From contig CAMJLI010000021.1 of the NCBI GenBank assembly GCA_946406585.1, forward strand, positions 1-17,780: a DNA stretch of 17,780 bases, in the 5' to 3' direction. The stretch is from an uncultured Prevotellaceae bacterium (GTDB lineage Bacteria > Bacteroidota > Bacteroidia > Bacteroidales > Bacteroidaceae). The notes below the pieces were generated by a model. The model was given only the letters and a program-made list of their open reading frames with translations, did no database searches and had not been told where the DNA came from. Shown piece by piece: positions 6,621 through 14,358 of the stretch (its first letter is position 1; the number at the start of each line of letters is the position of its first letter). A program made the translations under genes and the position numbers.

Positions 6621-9600
6621 ATGAAAAACTACGTCAGGATATTGCTACTGGTCCTTTTGACCGCAGGCACGGCAAGTCTCTTGCTGGCCCAGCACCCCAG
6701 TGCCTCAAAGTTTTTCACCACCAGCAACGGACTATCCGACAATTCAGCCATCTGTGCCCTTCGCGACCGTTACGGCATGCTCTGGGTTGGAACAGAGAAC
6801 GGCTTGAATTATTTCGACGGCAGTCGCATCAAGGCATATTTCGACATGGCAGGCAATACCAACACCGACGAAGCCAACAGTGTGATCTCAATCTATGAGC
6901 ATGATGACGACATCTGGCTTGGAGGCACTGCCGGTCTCTACATTCTCAACCGCCATAGCAACACCTACCATCGTTTCGACCGCCGCACGCGCTATGGCGT
7001 GATGATAAGCTCGGCAGTATCGAAAATGCTTGGCACACCCCAAAACAACATCTGGATACTCACCCACGGGCAAGGCATTTTTGTCTATGACACGAAGGCC
7101 GACAGCCTCTATCAGGACAGCCGCCATGGCAGTTTCTACTGTGATGCCAAGTTAGGCTCCGACGGTCTTGTCTATGCCGCCACCCTTTCCGGGAAATTGG
7201 TTGTCTATCGAGCCGACGGGCAGATTGTTCGAGAGTATCAGGTTGGCAGCTATGAGAATGACAAGAACCCCATCTGCCTTGCCGTCAGCGGCAACACTTT
7301 GTGGCTGGGATACAACACCAGCATCCTGCGACTCACCACCGACAGCATCATGACTCAAGCCACCCTGCCGGCAACAGGCTCCATCCACAGCCTTTGTGCC
7401 GACAATAGCGGCAACCTAATCATAGGCAGCGATGACGGTGTGTTCAGATATGCCCCCCAATCAGGCCTATTAGACCATATCAGCCAGACAGAGGCAGGAC
7501 AGAGCATGCTAAGTGACAACACGGTGAACAGCATCCTTTGGGATAGCGACAGCACACTGCTCGTTCTCACAAAGATGGGCGGCATGAACATGATGTCGGT
7601 GAAGCAAAGCGGACTGGTGTATGTGCCACTGCCACAACGTGCAGCTTCTGGCAGGAACATAGTAAAAGCCCTCTGCCGAGGTGCGAACGACCAACTATGG
7701 ATAGGCACGGAGCATGGCCTATATCGCGCCTTCTATGAAACCAAGAAGATAGAGCCCTATGCCCAAGGACAACTCAACGAGGAAATCACCTCGCTGGCAC
7801 TTGACGGCAACGACCTTTGGATAGGCACTCGCCACCATGGGCTCCGCATCCTGAACACCACAACAGGCCAAGTCACATCACTCACCTATTCTGCGAACAA
7901 GCCCTATACCATACCAAGCAATGAGGTGAACAGCATCTACCGCACCCGCGAAGGCGAGATTTACGTGCTCACCTCATGGGGTCTGAACCGCTACGACCGT
8001 TCCACAGGCCATTTCTATGGTTATGCCAGCATCAGCGCCATGACCTCGTTCATCTGCATGGAAGAGGCGTCGAACGGTTGGCAGTGGGCTTCCTCTGGTA
8101 ACAGGGGGCTATACTGCAAGCGTGTCAAAGGCGGCGGTTTTGAGCGATTCATTTCGAAAGCCCTCGGCAAGCAGACCGTCGTGGTGCTTCACCAAGACAG
8201 CCGTGGCGACCTATGGGCAGCCGTGAATGGTGGAGGACTCTACCGCTACAATGCAAACAAGGAAGATTTCGAGCGTTTTAATGATGAGCACTCCATCTTG
8301 AACAACCAAGTGGTGAGTTTCATTGAGGAAGACGACCAAGGAGTGCTCTGGCTGGGCACATCGGCAGGCATCATCAGGGTTAGTCCTTCGCGCGACGTTC
8401 GCGACGTGCAAGTGTTTGAGCAGATGCCCAACTATGACGTAGGACTGCTGCGTCATTCCTCTTGTGCCCACGGCTATGGCCAGATACTCTTCGGAGCCGA
8501 CGGCGGCATCTATAAGTTCACTGCCAGCAGTCTGCATTCAGCCAACCGTCTGCAACGCGTCTACGTGAACGACATTTCCTTTCCTTTTGCCGCCGACAAT
8601 CAAGCCGAGCTCGACCGACTTGGACTCGACGTGCTGCTTTACACCCGCAAGTCGATAGAGCTGCCTTTTTCCGACAACAGTTTCACGTTGCACTTCGCCT
8701 CCACATTCTATTCAGACACGCCCAATCCACAGTTTGAGTACATGCTTGAAGGCATCGACAAGACATGGGCGCATGGCACCGGCACAGAAGCCACTTATGC
8801 GAATCTTCCACCAGGAAACTACACTTTCTTGCTTCGCGATGCCCACCAGACCGACAAGGCCTCAATGGCACGCCTCGAGATCACCATTCTTCCACCATGG
8901 TATCGCACCACACTCGCATATATCATCTATGCCCTATTGGTCATCGCCGCAGCCGCAGCCATCAACCTCATCGCACAGCGCAGGATAAGGCAACGCTACC
9001 AGAGGCAGATGAACGACTTTCAGCAACAACAGGAAAAAGAGACATTCCAGTCCAAGATTAGGTTCTTCATAGACCTCGTGCATGAGATACGCACGCCGCT
9101 CACGCTGATGAGCCTTCCACTGGAAGCCATGGAGGAAGCCACCGACCCCGAGACATCACGCAAGAGTCTTGCCGCCGTGCGCCGAAACATGCATTATCTG
9201 CTGGGAGTCACCAATCAGTTGCTCGACTTCCAAAAGCAGGAAAATGGAGGCATAACACTGGTCTGCAAGCCCACCGACATCGGTGAGATGCTGCTCCAGA
9301 TTTACGACCAGTTCAGCGAGGCATTGAAGGTTCAGGGGAAGCATATTGAAATGCAGTTGCCCGACGAGCCAGTGGTGCTTTCCATCGACAGCGACAAGAT
9401 GATGAAAGTGATGATGAACCTGGTGGGCAATGCACAGAAATACACCAAAGACAGCATCATCATCCGACTCAGCAGGAAAGGCAACGACTACGTGGAAATC
9501 GCCATCATCGACAACGGCGACGGCGTAGCCATCGAGGACCGTGAGAAGATTTTCGACCGCTACTACCAGATAGCCAACGAAAAGGCAAACGTGACTATAG

Positions 9601-10562
9601 GCACAGGATTGGGACTGGCGTATGCGAGGATGATAGCGGAGGCACATGGTGGCAGTCTGAATTACGAGGACGCTCCAGGCGGTGGAGCCTGCTTCATCAC
9701 CAGACTGAGCACACGAGCCAATACACAAGCCATTCAGGAAACGGGCAAATCCAAAGAGAAGGAAACCAGCCAGATTGCCGAGACAGAGTCTTCACGACAG
9801 TTCAGGGTGCTTCTTGTGGAGGACAACGAGGAATTGCTGAAGGCAACAGCCGACTCAATCAAGAAATGGTATAAAGTACTAAAAGCCCGTGATGGCTTGG
9901 AGGCACTCGACCTGTTGAAATACCAGGAGGTGGACGTGATAGTGAGCGATGTGATGATGCCCCGCATGGATGGCACCACACTTTGCCGACAGCTGAAACA
10001 GGACATCAAGACCTCACACATCCCCGTGATACTGCTCACCGCAAAGGTCACGGTGGAAGCCAAGGTGGAAGGCATGGAAAGCGGTGCCGACATCTACCTG
10101 GAGAAACCCTTCTCCATCCGCCAACTCCACTTGCAGATAGAGAACCTGCTACGGCTGCGCCAGCAGTTCTACCAGCGCATGAGGAAGATTGACGGTTCGC
10201 AGTCCACCTCGGTCATGGAAGAGAAGCCATTGGGACTGAACGAACAAGACATGCAGTTTGTGAACAACATGCAAAAGTCGGTTGCCGAGAACATGCATGA
10301 CGAGGAATACACCATCGACACCTTGGCAGAGCAGATGAACATGAGCCGCAGCAGTTTCTACCGCAAAATCAAGGCTCTTACAGGCATGACACCCGTAGAT
10401 TATCTGAAAACGGCACGAATGAACGAGGCCGCACGACTATTGGGCGAAGGCATGCGCAGCAGCGAGGTTGCCGAGCGCGTTGGCTTCACCTCAAGCAGTT
10501 ATTTCGCAAAGTGTTTCCGCGCGCAGTTCGGTTGTCTCCCTAAAGACTATAAAGCAAAATGA
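6621..10562 (+). CDS. Hybrid two-component system sensor kinase/response regulator (HTCS), PUL activator
   Basis: 1313 residues from ATG 6621, where a signal peptide begins (MKNYVRILLLVLLTAGTASLLLAQ). An ATG six codons upstream (6603) is possible but lies before the predicted -7 box ends. Order of domains: Reg_prop beta-propeller repeats from ~residue 30 (SNGLSDNS...GMLWVGTENGLNYFD) to ~670; Y_Y_Y domain ~680-755 (LEGIDKTW, YANLPPGNYTF); one transmembrane helix ~763-785; histidine kinase with phospho-acceptor H821 (DLVHEIRTPLTL); ATPase ~924-1027 (DNGDGVA, GTGLGLAYA); receiver with phospho-acceptor D1110 (VSDVMMPRMDG); and a C-terminal AraC-type DNA-binding domain ~1207-1313 (TLAEQMNMSRSSFYRKIK). 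This is the standard HTCS layout, in which a periplasmic oligosaccharide triggers phosphotransfer and activation of the neighbouring PUL operons. All key residues are present and the gene looks intact. The ligand cannot be read from sequence. Confidence 0.95.
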   Translation: MKNYVRILLLVLLTAGTASLLLAQHPSASKFFTTSNGLSDNSAICALRDRYGMLWVGTENGLNYFDGSRIKAYFDMAGNTNTDEANSVISIYEHDDDIWLGGTAGLYILNRHSNTYHRFDRRTRYGVMISSAVSKMLGTPQNNIWILTHGQGIFVYDTKADSLYQDSRHGSFYCDAKLGSDGLVYAATLSGKLVVYRADGQIVREYQVGSYENDKNPICLAVSGNTLWLGYNTSILRLTTDSIMTQATLPATGSIHSLCADNSGNLIIGSDDGVFRYAPQSGLLDHISQTEAGQSMLSDNTVNSILWDSDSTLLVLTKMGGMNMMSVKQSGLVYVPLPQRAASGRNIVKALCRGANDQLWIGTEHGLYRAFYETKKIEPYAQGQLNEEITSLALDGNDLWIGTRHHGLRILNTTTGQVTSLTYSANKPYTIPSNEVNSIYRTREGEIYVLTSWGLNRYDRSTGHFYGYASISAMTSFICMEEASNGWQWASSGNRGLYCKRVKGGGFERFISKALGKQTVVVLHQDSRGDLWAAVNGGGLYRYNANKEDFERFNDEHSILNNQVVSFIEEDDQGVLWLGTSAGIIRVSPSRDVRDVQVFEQMPNYDVGLLRHSSCAHGYGQILFGADGGIYKFTASSLHSANRLQRVYVNDISFPFAADNQAELDRLGLDVLLYTRKSIELPFSDNSFTLHFASTFYSDTPNPQFEYMLEGIDKTWAHGTGTEATYANLPPGNYTFLLRDAHQTDKASMARLEITILPPWYRTTLAYIIYALLVIAAAAAINLIAQRRIRQRYQRQMNDFQQQQEKETFQSKIRFFIDLVHEIRTPLTLMSLPLEAMEEATDPETSRKSLAAVRRNMHYLLGVTNQLLDFQKQENGGITLVCKPTDIGEMLLQIYDQFSEALKVQGKHIEMQLPDEPVVLSIDSDKMMKVMMNLVGNAQKYTKDSIIIRLSRKGNDYVEIAIIDNGDGVAIEDREKIFDRYYQIANEKANVTIGTGLGLAYARMIAEAHGGSLNYEDAPGGGACFITRLSTRANTQAIQETGKSKEKETSQIAETESSRQFRVLLVEDNEELLKATADSIKKWYKVLKARDGLEALDLLKYQEVDVIVSDVMMPRMDGTTLCRQLKQDIKTSHIPVILLTAKVTVEAKVEGMESGADIYLEKPFSIRQLHLQIENLLRLRQQFYQRMRKIDGSQSTSVMEEKPLGLNEQDMQFVNNMQKSVAENMHDEEYTIDTLAEQMNMSRSSFYRKIKALTGMTPVDYLKTARMNEAARLLGEGMRSSEVAERVGFTSSSYFAKCFRAQFGCLPKDYKAK

Positions 10563-10565
10563 GAT

Positions 10566-10581
10566 TGGTGCGTATGCACCA
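10566..10581. terminator. Possible bidirectional terminator hairpin between convergent genes
   Basis: TGGTGC (10566-10571) and GCACCA (10576-10581) form a 6-bp stem with a GTAT loop in the 29-base gap between the HTCS stop (10562) and the end of the GH43-like gene (10592). Neither strand has a T-tract, so as a terminator it is weak. The position is the main support. Confidence 0.35.
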
Positions 10582-10591
10582 TTAAGGCCAT

Positions 10592-11638
10592 TCAGTCAGC
10601 CAAGGGCTTGCCAAATTCCGGCAAGCCGTTTTTGTTCCATTTGATTTGTTGCACCCACACCCCCCTGTGCCACTGTCCATCCATCAGCACATTTGCCTCG
10701 TAAAGCATCTCAGGATGTTCATCCTCCTGGATATTGAGCAACGAGATGTTTGATGTGCCATACATCTTGTTGATGTCGTCAGGCACGAAGAGCGGCTCCT
10801 GTTCCTTGGTCCATGACTTAGGGTCGAGCAAGTCGGCATCAGTACGGGCGTGAAGCATTCCCAGCGAATGATAAACTGTCCAGATGCCACTTGCAGAATA
10901 GCATACACAGACGTGACGTCCATCAGGGGTGACAAAAGCCTCCGGGTTCTCGTTCACGAAAATAGGATAGTTGGAACGGTCGCCATTGGGATTGATCCAC
11001 TGCCGTTCCCATTCCAGTTCTGGCTTGGAAAGCATCACCCGTTCAGAACTGAGAGTCCACGGATTCTCCATCCTTGCTATATAAATGCACTGGGTCTCAG
11101 TCTCTTTCCTACGGTTTTCCCATCCCGACCACAGCAAATATTGCTTGCCCTCGACTATCACGCTTGTAGGATGCAGTCCGAAATTCCACTCATCATTGGT
11201 TTTTATGGCACCCTTCAATTTGTATTCGCCACTCATGGGGTTTTCGGATGGGTTTTCGAGCACATAGAGCTGATGGTTGTCAGTGTTGCCGTCGTCGGCC
11301 TCGAAATAAAGATACCACTTATCATTTATGCGGTGAAGTTCGGGCGACCAGATATGCGACATCGAATCGGCATGCCAAACCACACGTCTGTTGCCCTTTG
11401 AAAGGAGTTCTGCCGACTTGGCCTCGTAGAGAACGATGCTGTCGGCACTTTCCAGTTGCATGGTGTAGTAGCATTGGCCTTCCCACATGACGGCATACGG
11501 ATAGCACCCCTGTTCAAAGACCAGATTTCTCCCACCTCCACGAGAAGCCCTGCCACATTGCCCCATAACCATCATCAGCAGCATTGCCAGCAAGAAAAAC
11601 ACGATATGTCGAACCCTCCACTTCAAAGCGATAGACAA
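10592..11638 (-). CDS. GH43-like protein with diverged active site (exo-arabinanase-type five-bladed propeller)
   Basis: 348 residues. The N-terminus is hydrophobic (residues 11-26, HIVFFLLAMLLMM...). A Cys at 28 (VMGQC) might be a lipidation site, but Gln at -1 is atypical. The rest resembles GH43 exo-1,5-alpha-L-arabinofuranosidase-type proteins along its length: YYTMQ (57-61), IWSPELHRINDKWYLYFEADDGNTDNH (96-122), YVLENP, LLWSGWE (168-174), IYIARMENPWTLSSERVMLS (185-204), VNENPEAF (228-235), YSASG (247-251), LLDPKSWTK (270-278). Against the usual family pattern, G-A-D-P reads G-C-Y46-P, the I-D-G-T segment reads H156-P-T, and the late G-H-N reads S296-N297-I. E230, the usual acid, is kept. 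It may be a non-catalytic binder, or belong to a subgroup with another mechanism. It is transcribed alone, convergent with the HTCS, from a good promoter at 11657-11685. Confidence 0.8.
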   Translation of the reverse strand: MSIALKWRVRHIVFFLLAMLLMMVMGQCGRASRGGGRNLVFEQGCYPYAVMWEGQCYYTMQLESADSIVLYEAKSAELLSKGNRRVVWHADSMSHIWSPELHRINDKWYLYFEADDGNTDNHQLYVLENPSENPMSGEYKLKGAIKTNDEWNFGLHPTSVIVEGKQYLLWSGWENRRKETETQCIYIARMENPWTLSSERVMLSKPELEWERQWINPNGDRSNYPIFVNENPEAFVTPDGRHVCVCYSASGIWTVYHSLGMLHARTDADLLDPKSWTKEQEPLFVPDDINKMYGTSNISLLNIQEDEHPEMLYEANVLMDGQWHRGVWVQQIKWNKNGLPEFGKPLAD

Positions 11639-11656
11639 TTAGATAGGTTAATAGTG

Positions 11657-11685
11657 CAAAATTAAATAAAAAAATGATATTCAAA
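11657..11685 (-). promoter_or_regulatory. Promoter of the GH43-like gene (TTTG-N17-TAATTTTG)
   Basis: On the minus strand TTTG (plus positions 11682-11685) and TAATTTTG (11657-11664) match the Bacteroidetes -33 and -7 elements with a 17-bp spacer. Predicted transcription start is near 11650, leaving a leader of about 12 bases before the ATG at 11638. Confidence 0.55.
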
Positions 11686-11759
11686 GTCGGATGAGGGGAA
11701 AAAAGTAAAAATTTCTACAATGAGCGTAGTACTGGATATAAAAAATGATGCACACCCCT

Positions 11760-11870
11760 GTTCAAACCATGGTGGCATGACACAAAATTGTCATACTGAC
11801 ACACGTTTTGCCTTATTTGAACGGTATTTTTCCCTTTCTGTTACCGTTATTTGCTTATTTTGCATGCAAA
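11760..11870 (+). promoter_or_regulatory. Promoter/operator region of the DUF4965-susC operon
   Basis: Several structured elements lie in this divergent region. GTTCAAA (11760-11766) is the reverse complement of TTTGAAC (11816-11822). Inside that pair, TGACA (11778-11782) and TGTCA (11789-11793) form an inverted repeat, and a second TGACAC starts at 11797, 19 bases after the first. Downstream, TTATTTTG (11855-11862) is one base off the -7 consensus and would start the transcript about 50 bases before the ATG at 11920. TTTGCATGCAAA (11859-11870) is a perfect 12-bp palindrome. The weak promoter with upstream repeats fits an HTCS-activated operon, but the exact site is not proven. Confidence 0.4.
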
Positions 11871-11919
11871 TCACACAAACATCCGAATAATTATTAACCT
11901 AAAGAATATACAAAGACTT

Positions 11920-14346
11920 ATGAGAAAAGTTCTTTTAGCCATCACAATTTGCTTTTGCGCATTGACATCGTCAAATGCGCAAAGTCAGGACCTATTCCGT
12001 CCTTACCAACCAACCGACCTGCGAGTGCCATCGGTGCCACTGATAGTCAGCGACCCATATTTCTCCATCTGGTCGCCATACGACAAGTTGAACGAAGGAG
12101 TGACACGGCTCTGGACCAATGATGAGAAGCCCATCCAAGGATGGCTCACCGTTGATGGAGTGAAATACTGCTTCATGGGAGCCGACCCCGAAGTATTCCA
12201 AGCCATCGCCCCTATGGCCGATGCTGGTGGATGGAAAGCCCGCTACACCAGAGAAGTGCAGACCGACGGTTGGCAGCAACCCGGTTTCAATGACGCCTCA
12301 TGGAAAGAAGGCACCGCAGCTTTTGGCTCACCCGACCTCAGTTGGATACGTACCGAATGGAGAGAAGAGAATTCCGACCTTTATGTACGCCGTACTGTTG
12401 ACGTGAGCGCCGCCGATTTGGAAGAAGAATTGATGATTGTCTATTCGCATGACGATGTGTTCGAACTCTATATTAATGGAACACAAGTTGCCAATACAGG
12501 TGAGACATGGCGCGAGGGCATCCGCCTGCCTCTCGACGGACAGTTGAAGAAACTTTTGAAACCAGGCAAGAACATCATAGCATCCCACTGCCACAACACC
12601 ACTGGCGGAGCCTACACCGACTTTGGTTTGTTCAAGACCGTGAAGCCCAAGGCTGGTGGAGTGCAGCAAGCCCGCCAGAAATCAATAGACGTGCTTGCCA
12701 CCAACACCTATTATACATTTGAGTGCGGTCCGGTAGAACTCGACGTCGTCTTTACAGCCCCGATGCTCATGGATGACTATGATTTGCTCTCATCGCCCAT
12801 CAACTACATATCCTACCAAGTGCGCAGCACCGACGGTCAGGCACATGCCACAAAGTTGCAAGTCACCGCCTCGCCACTGCTGTCGGTGAACCGTGCCGAC
12901 CAGCCCACGAAGAGCACCATTGTGGAGCATCGCGGCGTGAAATACGCCAAGGTAGGGACAGTGGAGCAGCCCATCCTCGCCAAGACCGGCGACGGCATAG
13001 GCATCGACTGGGGCTACCTCTACCTGCCGGCCATCAACGGCGAGGTGAGCATAGGCGAGAAAGGCATCCTGCAGTTTGAGCACGACTTTGGCCGCACCAG
13101 CCAAAATGCCACCTTCATGCTTTTAGGTTACGACGAGATAGAAGACATTGAATACTTCTACAAACGCTACAAAGGCTACTGGGCCCACAATGGGTCGGTT
13201 AGCATCTTCGACATGTTTGAACGGATGAGCAGCGAGTACAACGGCATCATGAAGCGTTGCCGCCAACTCGACAAGACTATTTACGACGATGCCATGGATG
13301 CCGGCAACAAGCAGTATGCCGAAATTCTCTCTGCCTGCTACCGCCATTGCATAGCCGCCCACAAACTGTTCCGCGACGATGAGGGCAACCTGCTCTTCTT
13401 CTCGAAAGAGAACAACAGCAACGGTTGTGTGAACACCGTTGACCTGACTTACCCGGAGGCACCACTCTTCCTTGCCTACAATCCAGAATTGCAGAAAGCC
13501 ATGATGACCTCCATCTTCGAGTACAGCTACTCCGGCCGTTGGACCAAGCCCTTCGCCGCACACGACTTAGGACAATATCCCAAGGCCAACCGCCAGGTGT
13601 ATGGTGGCGACATGCCACTTGAGGAAGCAGGCAACATGATTACATTGGCCGCCATGATATGCAAGATAGACGGCAACACAAGATTCGTGGACAAGTACTG
13701 GGAAATCATCACCACATGGGCAAACTACCTCTCAGAGAACGGACAAGACCCCAGCAACCAGCTCTGCACCGACGACTTTGCAGGCCACTGGGCGCACAAC
13801 ACCAACTTGAGCATCAAGGCCATCATGGGTGTGGCAGGATATGCAGAGATGGCCCGCATGAAAGGTCTTGACCAAGTGGCGGACAAATATATGAATCGTG
13901 CGCGTGAGATGGCAGTGAAATGGGAGAAAGATGCCTTGGAAGGCGACCATTACCGTCTGGCCTTCGACCGCAAAGACACCTGGAGCCAGAAATACAATAT
14001 GGTATGGGACAAACTTTGGAACCTCAACCTATTCCCCAATGGCGCCATGGACCGCGAGGTGAAATACTATCTCACCAAGCAGAACAAATACGGACTGCCC
14101 CTGGACATCCGTCGCGACTATACGAAGAGCGACTGGATAATGTGGACAGCCGGCATGGCCAAAGACAAGAAGACATTCCTTAAGTTCGTTGAGCCACTCT
14201 ATAACTACATGAACGAGACGGAGAGCCGTGTTCCCACCAGCGACTGGTATGACACCAAGACTGGTGCCATGGTTGGATTCAAGGCCCGTAGCGTGGTGGG
14301 TGGCCACTGGATGCGCGTGCTCGTAAACAAGCAATCAAAGAACTAA
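11920..14346 (+). CDS. Glutaminase A-like family protein (DUF4964/DUF5127/DUF4965/DUF1793) with inserted jelly-roll domain
   Basis: 808 residues from ATG 11920, where a signal peptide begins (MRKVLLAITICFCALTSSNAQ). A TTG start at 11851 is rejected because it lies in the promoter region. Residues ~34-85 are the N-terminal family block (LRVPSVPLIVSDPYFSIWSP). Residues ~105-240 are a sugar-binding-type jelly roll (DLYVRRTVDVSAADL, YINGTQVANTGETW, LLKPGKNIIASH, YTDFGLF) inserted before the DUF5127 part resumes (YTFECGPVELDVVFTAPML, ~265-283). The C-terminal half is an (alpha/alpha)6-type domain with acidic conserved patches: NTVDLTYPEAPLF, FAAHDLGQYP, MPLEEAGNM (from residue 565) and LCTDDFAG (D617-D618). 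The family name comes from a fungal glutaminase, but in Bacteroidales these proteins sit in PULs and are suspected to be glycosidases. I do not assign an activity. Its stop is 12 bases before the next ATG, so it leads the operon with the IPT lipoprotein and susC. Confidence 0.88.
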   Translation: MRKVLLAITICFCALTSSNAQSQDLFRPYQPTDLRVPSVPLIVSDPYFSIWSPYDKLNEGVTRLWTNDEKPIQGWLTVDGVKYCFMGADPEVFQAIAPMADAGGWKARYTREVQTDGWQQPGFNDASWKEGTAAFGSPDLSWIRTEWREENSDLYVRRTVDVSAADLEEELMIVYSHDDVFELYINGTQVANTGETWREGIRLPLDGQLKKLLKPGKNIIASHCHNTTGGAYTDFGLFKTVKPKAGGVQQARQKSIDVLATNTYYTFECGPVELDVVFTAPMLMDDYDLLSSPINYISYQVRSTDGQAHATKLQVTASPLLSVNRADQPTKSTIVEHRGVKYAKVGTVEQPILAKTGDGIGIDWGYLYLPAINGEVSIGEKGILQFEHDFGRTSQNATFMLLGYDEIEDIEYFYKRYKGYWAHNGSVSIFDMFERMSSEYNGIMKRCRQLDKTIYDDAMDAGNKQYAEILSACYRHCIAAHKLFRDDEGNLLFFSKENNSNGCVNTVDLTYPEAPLFLAYNPELQKAMMTSIFEYSYSGRWTKPFAAHDLGQYPKANRQVYGGDMPLEEAGNMITLAAMICKIDGNTRFVDKYWEIITTWANYLSENGQDPSNQLCTDDFAGHWAHNTNLSIKAIMGVAGYAEMARMKGLDQVADKYMNRAREMAVKWEKDALEGDHYRLAFDRKDTWSQKYNMVWDKLWNLNLFPNGAMDREVKYYLTKQNKYGLPLDIRRDYTKSDWIMWTAGMAKDKKTFLKFVEPLYNYMNETESRVPTSDWYDTKTGAMVGFKARSVVGGHWMRVLVNKQSKN

Positions 14347-14358
14347 AAACATAACACC

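Noticed and set aside
9156..9728. 190-residue minus-strand open frame
   Set aside because: Antisense to the histidine kinase/ATPase part of the HTCS gene; composition (V, H, C-rich) is typical of a shadow frame.
11859..11870. TTTGCATGCAAA palindrome as a specific operator
   Set aside because: It is a perfect 12-bp palindrome but overlaps the putative -7 element, so its bases may simply reflect promoter sequence; kept only as a note in the promoter entry.
11851..11919. TTG start giving 23 extra residues on the DUF4965 protein
   Set aside because: The extra stretch covers the probable -7 element and a palindrome, and the signal peptide starts at the ATG at 11920.
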